Assembly (NCBI RefSeq): GCF_024372725.1 | Contig: NZ_VOUA01000006.1 | Coordinates: 62,001 to 126,000 of the forward strand | Direction of reading: 5' to 3' | From: Methanosarcina sp. KYL-1 | GTDB taxonomy: Archaea > Halobacteriota > Methanosarcinia > Methanosarcinales > Methanosarcinaceae | Length of the DNA stretch: 64,000 nucleotides | In this document: positions 52,367-60,507 of the stretch, piece after piece | Layout of the letters: every line of letters starts with the position of its first letter | Numbering within the stretch: position 1 is the stretch's first letter | The notes under the pieces: model-generated | Seen by the model: the letters and a program-made list of their open reading frames with translations, nothing else | Databases searched by the model: none | Told to the model about the DNA's origin: nothing | Translations under genes and position numbers: made by a program

Positions 52367-53095
52367 TCAAAAGGTCCTACTTTTTTCAGCAGCCCTGGAA
52401 TTGACAAACCTGGTTTTCTCCTCAGCCTCTGCCTTCCCGCCCCTGAGGAATTCAAATTCCCTTGAAAGCATAACCAGTACCACCAGCAGCATGATGTACT
52501 CCGTGGCCGGCGATGCAGACCAGACCCCGTCCAGGCCGAAGAATAGAGGCAGGATGAACAGCAGGGGAAAGAGGAACAGGAAGATCTTTCCAAGATGGAT
52601 GAAGAGGGCTGCCCTGACCCGGTTTATTGACTGGTAATAGATGGCTGTGAGCAGTACGGTACCTTCGGCAAGCAGGGAGAACATGAAAATATTCATCCCC
52701 TGCACTGTGATTTTCAGAAGTTCGGGGTCGTTCCGGTTGAAGATCTGCACCACATTCCCGGGAAACAGGCAGATTAACAGAAATCCGAAAGCCCCTATGA
52801 GGATACAGGAGAGCATTGTCAGTTTCAGGGTCTTTGAAACCCTTCCATAGCATCGGGCCCCGTAATTGAAACCTATGATCGGCTGTACCCCCAGAGCTAT
52901 TCCTTCAAAAAGCATGTAGAAGATCGAAAACACATACCCTATGATGCCGTAGGCTGAAACCGCAAGCTCGGAGCCGTATCTTAACAGCATGTAATTGTGT
53001 ACGAAAAGCACAAGAGCCAGTGAAAACTGCATCACAAAAGACGGGAGACCGGCTTTAAGGATCTGCAGAAAGACGGCGGTTTTGAATTTCATGGC
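52367..53095 (-). CDS. Half-length MATE family transporter
   Basis: About 242 residues with six hydrophobic helices matching the C-terminal half of MATE multidrug exporters (GLPSFVMQFSLALVLFVHNYML, GIALGVQPIIGFNYGA). Full MATE proteins have twelve helices and about 450 residues; the N-terminal half is missing and the 290 bases upstream do not encode it. The start is preceded by GGGAGGGG, so the half may still be translated. It could be a pseudogene remnant or a stand-alone half that works as a dimer. An ATG at 53101 is an alternative start. Confidence 0.75.
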   Translation of the reverse strand, partial: AMKFKTAVFLQILKAGLPSFVMQFSLALVLFVHNYMLLRYGSELAVSAYGIIGYVFSIFYMLFEGIALGVQPIIGFNYGARCYGRVSKTLKLTMLSCILIGAFGFLLICLFPGNVVQIFNRNDPELLKITVQGMNIFMFSLLAEGTVLLTAIYYQSINRVRAALFIHLGKIFLFLFPLLFILPLFFGLDGVWSASPATEYIMLLVVLVMLSREFEFLRGGKAEAEEKTRFVNSRAAEKSRTF

Positions 53096-53390
53096 TTTCA
53101 TCCCCTCCCTGCCATTTCCGGCAAAGCCGGAACTAGTAAGGAAGGGGGTATTCTCGCCTTAAGAGATAAACTCTCATGCTTCAGGTTTATTGCATTTGTT
53201 ATACTATTAAAATAACGGTTAGTTCATCAATATACTTTTAATTCATGCACATATTTTTAGATTTATGTATGAGGGTTATAGTCAAACAAATATATACTCT
53301 ATAAAAAGAATTTAACATTGTTCAGGACGCAATGAATTCAAAAAAAATTAGTTGCAGACGTTATATATCAAGGAACAAAGGGACAAGCAT
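53096..53390. other. Divergent promoter region
   Basis: It contains a perfect hairpin TTCCGGC-AAA-GCCGGAA at 53116-53132 next to the half-MATE gene, and TATA-like stretches at 53200-53300. No gene is seen. Confidence 0.5.
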
Positions 53391-53843
53391 ATGGAAAAAG
53401 TTTTGTCAGTTCTGCCGGTTTTGCTTGTTCCGGCATTACTGACGGATTCGGTAAGTGTAGTTTCGGTGAAAGGCTCCGGAACAGATCTCAAGGAAGCCAG
53501 GGAAGGCCCTGAAGGCTCTGGTACTTTAGGTTTCAGTTACAAGGCCCTGATTTTCGACGGCAGGGATGTTTATCGCGACAGAGACATCAAAGCCGGAGAG
53601 GTCATGGGGAACAGTAATTCCTGGCATGGAAAACAACTTCCCATTTGCAGAAACAACTGTTCCGAAGGAACATGTTGTAGGGGGACGGGAGTTGTCCGAA
53701 ACGGGCTCTTTTTGCCTGAAGCAAACTACACAATTACCGAATCAATCATGATGAAACGAGTCGGAAACGACTTTAAAGAGTGGGGGATACATAAGGAAGG
53801 TGGCGCAGATTTAGCGGGTTGGGGAGACTCTAAAAACGGATAA
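53391..53843 (+). CDS. Small predicted secreted protein, unrecognised
   Basis: A 150-residue protein with a hydrophobic N-terminus (MEKVLSVLPVLLVPALLTDSVSVV) that looks like a signal peptide. The mature part has a Cys cluster (CRNNCSEGTCC) and a Trp/Gly-rich end. I do not recognise it. In the Cys-rich part another frame also stays open, so a frameshift in an older surface-protein gene is possible. I chose the ATG at 53391; the track of upstream codons from 53352 adds only a polar stretch. Confidence 0.4.
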   Translation: MEKVLSVLPVLLVPALLTDSVSVVSVKGSGTDLKEAREGPEGSGTLGFSYKALIFDGRDVYRDRDIKAGEVMGNSNSWHGKQLPICRNNCSEGTCCRGTGVVRNGLFLPEANYTITESIMMKRVGNDFKEWGIHKEGGADLAGWGDSKNG

Positions 53844-54081
53844 AAGGGTATCTTGTGTTCGTACTTAGGAAGCTTATCGGGGGAGAGGCTTCTTGCGGGA
53901 AGAATGCAAGCAGTGTGCCGCCTCTCCAAAAGGGCTTGGGAATATAATTTCTAAGCCCTGATCCTACTCTCTAACTTTCCTATTTTATAACCTGTTGTTT
54001 TTCACACTTTCGTTTTTCACACTTTCGTTTTCTCTTAAAGGGGACGTTTTTTGCATAAGGGCACAGGACGCACATCACCTG
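53844..54081. other. Intergenic region with partial hairpin repeat
   Basis: Near 53918-53932 GCCGCCTCTCCAAAA resembles the 3' part of the 37-base dispersed repeat at 8033. Two copies of TTTTTCACACTTTCG occur near 53998-54028. No gene is seen. Confidence 0.45.
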
Positions 54082-56751
54082 TTAGTTCGACATCAGGAGT
54101 TCTTTTGAGTCTTCATATGTGTTTGCCCTGAACTTATTCAGGAAACTCATAAGTTTTTCCCGGGTCAAGTCCCCTTTCTGCATAACGTATGAAACATTCC
54201 GGTTGAGCAGTTCCTTCTCCTCAAAGCTAAGGTCTTTTGCGGTGCAGACGATGATAGGGATGTCCACAGTTTCCGGATTTTCTTTGAGGGCCTTGATGAC
54301 GTCAAAGCCGGTAACTTCCGGCATCATCAGGTCAAGGATGAGCGCATCCGGAAGGAAGTTTAACGTTTTACTTATTGCTTCTTTGCCTCCGTATGCACAG
54401 AAGAATTCATACCCTTCCTGCTCGACAATGGATCCGAGAAGCTCTACTATTGCCGGCTCATCATCCACAATGAGAATTTTCGGGGAGGATTTTTCGGTTT
54501 TTTCTTTTACCTTTTCCAGGGTGGAGAGAAACAGGTCTTTTTGCACGGGTTTGACCAGATGGTCGAATGCGCCGCAGAGGAGGCTGCAGTTTTTGTCATC
54601 GTCCATAGAGATGACCAGGACGGGAATATCGGCTGTTGCGGAGTCCTCCTTCAGGTTTTTCAGGACATCCCAGCCGTTGATGCCGGGAAGCATTATGTCC
54701 AGGGTGATCAGGAAAGGTTTCATTTTATGGACAAGGAGGAGGGCCTCTTTCCCGCTGGAAACCGTAGCGACCCTGTATCCCGCATCATTGAGGGTGAACA
54801 CCAGAAGTTCCCGGGACATTTCATCATCTTCGACCACAAGCACCAGGGGTTCTGTCCCTCTGGCCCCCTCCGGCTCGATTATGAAAGGTATTTCGGTTTC
54901 TTCCCCTGCTTCAGCTTTTCTGGCTTCATCTCCTCCTGCTTCAGCTTTTCCCGCTTCGTTTCCCTTTGCATTACCTGCTGCATCATAAATTTCTGTTTCC
55001 GAACTACCTGTTCTTTCCAGGTATATTTCGGGCAGTTCTTCATATTTTGAGGACAGCTCGAATGTGAAGGTAGAGCCTTTTCCGGGTTCGCTCTCAACCC
55101 ATACCCTGCCCCCGTGGAGTTCCACGAATTTTTTTACTAGAGCCAGCCCGAGGCCGGTGCCCTCATACTGTCGGTTGATATCGGAGTCAACCTGCTTGAA
55201 GGGCTGGAAGAGGAGTTTCTGGGCTTCTTTTGAGATCCCTATCCCGGTATCCGAAACCGCGACCTTTACCACATCCCGGGTTTTTGAAGCCGAGATTCCC
55301 ACGTCTCCTCCCTCGGGAGTGAATTTTACAGCGTTGCTTACAAGGTTGTAGAGGACTTGTTTGAAGCGGATCCTGTCAGCGTTAATGAAAAAATTATCTT
55401 CGACGTTAAATTTCAGAGAGATGTTTTTCTTCAAAGCAAGGGCAGAGGTTACAGCCCTTGTATCGGCAAATACATCTTGAATTGAAAATTTTTCCAGTTC
55501 AAGTTCCATTTTTCCTGCTTCGATTTTGGACAGGTCAAGGATATTGTTGATAAGCGAAAGAAGGTGCTTCCCGCTGGTAGCGATATTGTTTACGAATCTT
55601 TTGTTCTGGTCGCCTAGTTCTCCGGTAATCCCCCCGAGCATCACATCCGAAAAGCCGATGATCGCAGTAAGAGGGGTACGCAGTTCATGGCTCATTGTGG
55701 CAAGGAACTCACTCTTGGCACGGTTTGCGCTTTCTGCAGTGAGTTTTGCCTCAAGCAGTTCCCTTTCTGCCTTTTTGCTTTCGGAAAGGTCCACAAAGCT
55801 TTCGATGAGATATTTTTTATCCCCGATCATTACAGGTACCACGCTCTTCAGGACGGGGAAGGACTCACCTTTTGCATTGAGGAGTAACTTCTCGGATTTG
55901 TCGATTTTTTGGCCCAGATTGCTTATGGGGCATCTCTCCTTTTCGGCGGGACAGATGAAACGGTGGCAGACTTTTCCTATGATCTGGTCTTCAGGTAGCC
56001 CGATAGCCCCGGATGCTGCCGGATTTACATCGACGATTTCATGTGTTGCGGCGTCGACCAGCAGTATCCCGCAAAGGGTGTTGTCCAGCAGTGTTTTCAA
56101 CCTCTCTCTGCTTTCCCTGTCCCATTTTTCTGCTTTTTTGCGTGAAGTTATGTCCTGGGCCACGAGCTGAATAACATTTTCCTCAATTTTCAGGAGGGAG
56201 GAACTGACTTCTACGTCAATAACACTTCCATCCGGTTTTTCAAACGTCATTTCAAAGCGCGCAGAACCTGTTTCAAGGGTATTCTTCAGGGCTTCTTCTG
56301 CCGCAGGCAGGAACTCCCCGGGAATCAGCGACATCAGCGAGACATTCTCGAGCCGGGCCTGTTTAATCCCGAGAGCTTCCCTGCATTTATTATTAAGATC
56401 CAGAACCTTTTCTTTATCCAGAATGATGATTGCATCGTTGGAATGCTCAAAAAGCGCCCTGTACCTTTCATCCTTTTCCCTGAGGTTTTCCTCTGCCTGT
56501 TTTTGGAGAAGCAGGGCATTTTCAAGCTCCATCCAGCGCCTCAGGGAGAATACCCCCAGGGCGAAGGTAAGGTATACGGAAAGAATAAGCAGGTTTCCCA
56601 GTTCCCATTGTTCATACTGCTCAACAAATACGACCACGGACTCAAAGAGGTCAAAGCCCGAGACTACCAGGATAAAAAGGAAGCCCAGGGATAAAATTAT
56701 AGTTAAATCATTCAATGTTTTTGTAAATCGAATTCTGGAAATATCCGGCAT
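54082..56751 (-). CDS. Hybrid sensor histidine kinase with two receiver domains
   Basis: An 889-residue membrane sensor. Two N-terminal transmembrane helices (about 13-32 and 50-68) are followed by a PAS domain (about 90-200), a second PAS domain (about 210-330; CGILLVDAATHEIVDVNPAA), and HisKA with phospho-acceptor His in ATMSHELRTPLTAIIGFSD. Then come HATPase_c (NLVSNAVKFTPEGGD, DTGIGISKEA, GTGLGLALVKKFVELHGG), a low-complexity linker (GNEAGKAEAGGDEARKAEAG), and two receiver domains (about 635-755, phospho-Asp in LITLDIMLPG; about 765-885, Asp in ALILDLMMPE). It signals through a phosphorelay. A single-domain response regulator lies 99 bases upstream on the same strand and is a likely partner. 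Confidence 0.93.
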   Translation of the reverse strand: MPDISRIRFTKTLNDLTIILSLGFLFILVVSGFDLFESVVVFVEQYEQWELGNLLILSVYLTFALGVFSLRRWMELENALLLQKQAEENLREKDERYRALFEHSNDAIIILDKEKVLDLNNKCREALGIKQARLENVSLMSLIPGEFLPAAEEALKNTLETGSARFEMTFEKPDGSVIDVEVSSSLLKIEENVIQLVAQDITSRKKAEKWDRESRERLKTLLDNTLCGILLVDAATHEIVDVNPAASGAIGLPEDQIIGKVCHRFICPAEKERCPISNLGQKIDKSEKLLLNAKGESFPVLKSVVPVMIGDKKYLIESFVDLSESKKAERELLEAKLTAESANRAKSEFLATMSHELRTPLTAIIGFSDVMLGGITGELGDQNKRFVNNIATSGKHLLSLINNILDLSKIEAGKMELELEKFSIQDVFADTRAVTSALALKKNISLKFNVEDNFFINADRIRFKQVLYNLVSNAVKFTPEGGDVGISASKTRDVVKVAVSDTGIGISKEAQKLLFQPFKQVDSDINRQYEGTGLGLALVKKFVELHGGRVWVESEPGKGSTFTFELSSKYEELPEIYLERTGSSETEIYDAAGNAKGNEAGKAEAGGDEARKAEAGEETEIPFIIEPEGARGTEPLVLVVEDDEMSRELLVFTLNDAGYRVATVSSGKEALLLVHKMKPFLITLDIMLPGINGWDVLKNLKEDSATADIPVLVISMDDDKNCSLLCGAFDHLVKPVQKDLFLSTLEKVKEKTEKSSPKILIVDDEPAIVELLGSIVEQEGYEFFCAYGGKEAISKTLNFLPDALILDLMMPEVTGFDVIKALKENPETVDIPIIVCTAKDLSFEEKELLNRNVSYVMQKGDLTREKLMSFLNKFRANTYEDSKELLMSN

Positions 56752-56850
56752 AACACCAACCCCAAGAAAAAACTTGTCTTCCCATTGACATTTTTTTCAT
56801 TTTTCACACATCCCGGCAAACGATTCATGTAAGACGGGAAACAACCCATA

Positions 56851-57213
56851 TCAGATGATAAACTGCTCTATAAGGAATTTGAACCTCTGGATGTCGATGG
56901 GCTTGGAAACATAGCCGCTGCACCCCGCTTTTAAAAACTTTTCTTCATCTCCGCGCATAGCATGGGCTGTAAGGGCGATGACAGGGATCTGCCGGGTTTC
57001 AGGATTTTCTTTTAATATTTTCAAAACTTCAAGTCCGTCAAGTCCTGGTAACTGTATATCTAATAATATAAGGTTAAAATCACTTTTTTCAATAAGTTTG
57101 ATTGCCTCAAATCCGTCTTCAGCCCCTCTAAACTCATATCCGAATGAAACCAGCAAAGTCTTTACAAGCTCCATGATAACGGAATTGTCTTCCACAACAA
57201 GTATGCTTTTCAT
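56851..57213 (-). CDS. Single-domain response regulator (receiver)
   Basis: A CheY-like receiver of about 120 residues with no output domain. Acidic pocket VEDN, phospho-Asp in LILLDIQLPGLDG, Thr in IALTAH and Lys in YVSKPID are present. I chose the ATG giving MKSILVVEDN; upstream ATGs at 57219 or 57267 would add residues not found in receivers. It is transcribed just before the hybrid kinase and probably belongs to the same phosphorelay. Confidence 0.9.
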   Translation of the reverse strand: MKSILVVEDNSVIMELVKTLLVSFGYEFRGAEDGFEAIKLIEKSDFNLILLDIQLPGLDGLEVLKILKENPETRQIPVIALTAHAMRGDEEKFLKAGCSGYVSKPIDIQRFKFLIEQFII

Positions 57214-57267
57214 AAGCATCAACCACTGTAACCCTTTTTCACCGGCCAGTCTCTGCCTTATCTGCAA

Positions 57268-57883
57268 ATCCGGATACGGGATCTAAGGTGAATAAGCAGA
57301 GAGTTAAATCGGCAGAATAGCCCGGATACACACCAACAAATTTGAATTTTATACTCAAGTTAAGTGAAATTTCTTTAGTATATATATCTGTTTTATTAAA
57401 ATAGTTTCTATTTTGATCGATTCTTGTTTTCAAGGGTTCCCCGTCCCAAAAATATGGGATTTTTTTACATTAAATCTTCCTCTATTTCCAAACCCTGTGA
57501 AATCTAAAAAAATGGTTGTTTTAAATTAATTCCTAAAAAAATAAAATTTCAGATTCAAATGACAATATTTATTTGTTGGCAAAGTGTGGATATTATACTT
57601 TATCATTTAATTAATTCAGATCTTGTGTAGATACTGGCAATTTTAGATCATTTCCCGATCAGGTCTCCAGAGAATGGCCTCAAAGAGGAGTCCCTTTTAT
57701 TTTGCAGATTTTTTAGCCATTTTAGGCTAATTTCTGCTATTTAATTATCATTATATGAAAAAGACAAAAACAGGTAGCTGGGTAGCTGGTATCAAAAAAG
57801 TGTGGATTTTTGAGCCAGGGTCCTGAACTGGGATTCTCACAAAAGGTGAGGATAGGTGAAAAAAGTTAAAAAAGGTGAATAAA
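57268..57883. other. Long AT-rich divergent intergenic region
   Basis: About 600 bases with several TATA-like boxes (57375-57385, 57590-57605) and a short direct repeat GGTAGCTG at 57771-57787. No gene or RNA structure is evident. Confidence 0.5.
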
Positions 57884-59185
57884 TTGAAAATACGAACGGC
57901 ATTTATAGCTACTTTACTGGTACTGCTCATAATTTCCGTACCTGCTTCTGCTGCAAAGGCTAAAAACCCGATGTGTAACATAAATGACCAGCTTGCTGAA
58001 CTGGAGATTGAATCCAGTCCCCTTTCAACCGGCATGCCTGAATGTTATCCTGCCGTGACTGAAGTTGATAGGACCGGAATTGTTTGCGACAACATGGCAA
58101 AGTATAAAATTAAAATAAGTGTTGGACCTGGGGAATATGACAGCATAACTCTTACCGGTTATGTGAGGGAGACAAAACCCTGGCATACCAGTTCAAATAA
58201 AAATTTAATAATCCTGCCCGGCCAGTCTTTAACTGAAAGTTTCTATTCTGACATGGCGATATACTATGCTCAGGAGGGATATTGTGTCTACGTCCTGGAT
58301 AGGAGAGAAACAAATGTTCCGGTAACCGAGACTGATTTCAGTTACATGGAAGGCTGGACCATTGACAAATACCTGAGTGACACTTACTGTGGTGTCGCAG
58401 TATCAAGGATCCAGACCTCTCTCTTAAATAACAGGCCTGCAGGAGAAGTAGAGGTTATGGCAATCGGGCACAGTCATGGAGCATTAATTCTTACAGCTTA
58501 TGAGGCGGGTGAATACGATGATTCGCTCCTGGGCAGTGTTGATAAGGTGGTGCCCGTTGAAATTATCATCAGGTACGACCCCGCATATCCGGAATTAATC
58601 CAGGCGCAGGCACAACAATTTGTGGAGATTTCCGAAAGTATCGAAATGGGAACATACAATGCAGACAATATGGCCGGGATGATGCAGTTAGCATATCTGG
58701 CTTCTGCTTCCCCGGATGACGAATCTCCTGTCCTGCCCGGACTTACGAACAGGCAGGTATTCAGGCTTATGGCCAGCCAGACGTATATGTTCAGTGAATA
58801 CCCCTATACAGAGGATTACCACTACTGGAGCGGGGATGTCGACGGACTCTATTATGTTGATGAAAACCGCGTACTAAATGCAGCTTTGAATGGTGGAGCC
58901 GTACCTTATGCGCCAATAAATATGGACCTGTATATGGCCGGTTTAATGGGCAATATGGAAGGATATGAAATTGACCCGGCCAGAGTGGACTCTCCGGTCC
59001 TCTATGTCGGATTAGGGGGTGGCTTTGGGGCTTATGGTTCATGGTGGTACGAAAATGAGGTCGGAAAAATAAATGGTAAGGTTAAGTCAATAATCTGGAA
59101 TGACCAGGGCCACGGCAGTATAGCCCTTGACTACAATTCCCCCGAGTTGTGGTCAGAGATAAATTGCTGGCTGGAAGACAATTAA
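57884..59185 (+). CDS. Secreted alpha/beta hydrolase-fold protein
   Basis: A 433-residue protein with a signal peptide (KIRTAFIATLLVLLIISVPASA). The fold is recognisable from the strand-turn segment NLIILPGQSLTESFYSDMAIYYAQEGYCVYVLDRRE, the nucleophile elbow AIGHSHGAL (Ser) and the late catalytic His in NDQGHGSIALD; an acidic residue from the region near SPVLYVGLGG may complete the triad. The substrate is unknown; it may be an extracellular lipase or peptidase. I chose the TTG at 57884 because AGGTGA lies 6 bases before it; a GTG at 57875 would overlap that site. Confidence 0.7.
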   Translation: MKIRTAFIATLLVLLIISVPASAAKAKNPMCNINDQLAELEIESSPLSTGMPECYPAVTEVDRTGIVCDNMAKYKIKISVGPGEYDSITLTGYVRETKPWHTSSNKNLIILPGQSLTESFYSDMAIYYAQEGYCVYVLDRRETNVPVTETDFSYMEGWTIDKYLSDTYCGVAVSRIQTSLLNNRPAGEVEVMAIGHSHGALILTAYEAGEYDDSLLGSVDKVVPVEIIIRYDPAYPELIQAQAQQFVEISESIEMGTYNADNMAGMMQLAYLASASPDDESPVLPGLTNRQVFRLMASQTYMFSEYPYTEDYHYWSGDVDGLYYVDENRVLNAALNGGAVPYAPINMDLYMAGLMGNMEGYEIDPARVDSPVLYVGLGGGFGAYGSWWYENEVGKINGKVKSIIWNDQGHGSIALDYNSPELWSEINCWLEDN

Positions 59186-59279
59186 CGATTTAAAATTGAA
59201 AGGAATCTTCTGTCATATCAAAGAATGGCGGTGCACCTCACTGTAAGCAAAGGGATGGCATTTACACCGCCTTTCTTTC

Positions 59280-59412
59280 TTTAGTGCTTCTTCTTCTTCT
59301 TCTTCTTCTTTTTCTTCTTCTTTAGTGCTTCTTTCTTTGGTATTTTTTTCTTTAGTGCTTCTTTCTTTAGTGCTTCTTTCTTTGGTATTTTTTTCTTTAA
59401 TGCTTCTATTAG
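59280..59412. repeat. Pyrimidine-rich tandem repeat
   Basis: A CTT microsatellite followed by four to five copies of units such as TTCTTTAGTGCTTCT and TTTGGTATTTTT. It lies between the two hydrolase genes and may terminate the first. Confidence 0.85.
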
Positions 59413-59487
59413 CAGGTGTTCTTAGGTAGTGTTTCTTTGGAGCCTGCAGGGAATGTTTATTCTATCATCAATGATTTAATACCCCCT

Positions 59488-60339
59488 ATGAATCTTAAGG
59501 CGTTCATGAATCTTAAAACGTTCATCATTCTCTTGCTGGCCCTCACAGTTCTTGCGAGTTCAGGATGTGCAGGTTTTCGCTCTGAAGGAGCCCAAAAAGA
59601 ATCTACTGATTTTTCCCTCAATTCTTTCCCTGTAAAGTACGCCTCCGTTAACGGCGTAGAGCTCGGGTACAGGGAGTTCGGTTCAGGAGAGCCCATCCTG
59701 CTGATCATGGGGTTCGGAGGGACCATGGACATGTGGAATGCGACTTTTGTCGAGCTTCTGGCACAGGACTACAGGGTTATAAGCTTCGACAACAGGGGGA
59801 TAGGTTTCTCTTCCGATGACGGTGAACCTTTTTCCCTGGACCTGCTGGCAGGGGATGCTGCAGGCCTGCTTGATGCCCTCGGGATCCAGCAAGCCCATGT
59901 TCTCGGGACGTCCATGGGTGCCTCGGTTGCCCAGGAAATGGCACTCAACTACCCGGAAAAAGTGGATAAACTTGTCTTCTCCTCGGCAACTTACAGTGTC
60001 AACACCCCGGAAACTGCACTCCTGAAAGACCTGCTTCAGTCCTGTGCCGCAAATTCAGGCCTGGATCCGGCGGTCCGGAAACAGGCAGATGCAAACCTGA
60101 AATGGAACGGCACATACGAGCGCCTGCCTGAAATCAGGAGCAAGACCCTGCTTTTAGTCGGGACGGACGACGAATTCACACCTCCCGTAATCACCCTTGA
60201 GATTGCAGAAAACCTGCCAGGGGCGCAGTTTATTGTATTTGAAGGAGCAAAGCACTGCGGAGAGCGGTATTTACCGGTTGAATATTCAAATGCGGTCCTG
60301 GACTTCCTGAATGAGGAGGAATCCTCAAAACTGAAATGA
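59488..60339 (+). CDS. Alpha/beta hydrolase lipoprotein
   Basis: A 283-residue predicted lipoprotein: signal peptide and lipobox (TVLASSGC), then an alpha/beta hydrolase domain with oxyanion region LIMGFGGTMDMW, nucleophile GTSMGAS (Ser), Asp in VGTDDEFTPP and His in GAKHCGERY. The complete triad suggests an esterase or peroxidase-like enzyme on the cell surface. The codons around the start are a tandem duplication (ATGAATCTTAAGGCGTTC and a variant), so 59506 is an equally possible start. No clear ribosome binding site is visible before either. Confidence 0.8.
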   Translation: MNLKAFMNLKTFIILLLALTVLASSGCAGFRSEGAQKESTDFSLNSFPVKYASVNGVELGYREFGSGEPILLIMGFGGTMDMWNATFVELLAQDYRVISFDNRGIGFSSDDGEPFSLDLLAGDAAGLLDALGIQQAHVLGTSMGASVAQEMALNYPEKVDKLVFSSATYSVNTPETALLKDLLQSCAANSGLDPAVRKQADANLKWNGTYERLPEIRSKTLLLVGTDDEFTPPVITLEIAENLPGAQFIVFEGAKHCGERYLPVEYSNAVLDFLNEEESSKLK

Positions 60340-60507
60340 AACATATCCTCAAAACTGGCATGAAATACACCCTTATAATACCATCCATTTTTTATGCGAA
60401 AAGCCCCTTTACGTTTTAAACCGGTTCTGAATTGATTTGCGTAAGCCCTTTTTCTTCATATTTGCCAAAACTTTCAGCTACCCGAAAAGAACAAACGCTG
60501 ATCTGAC

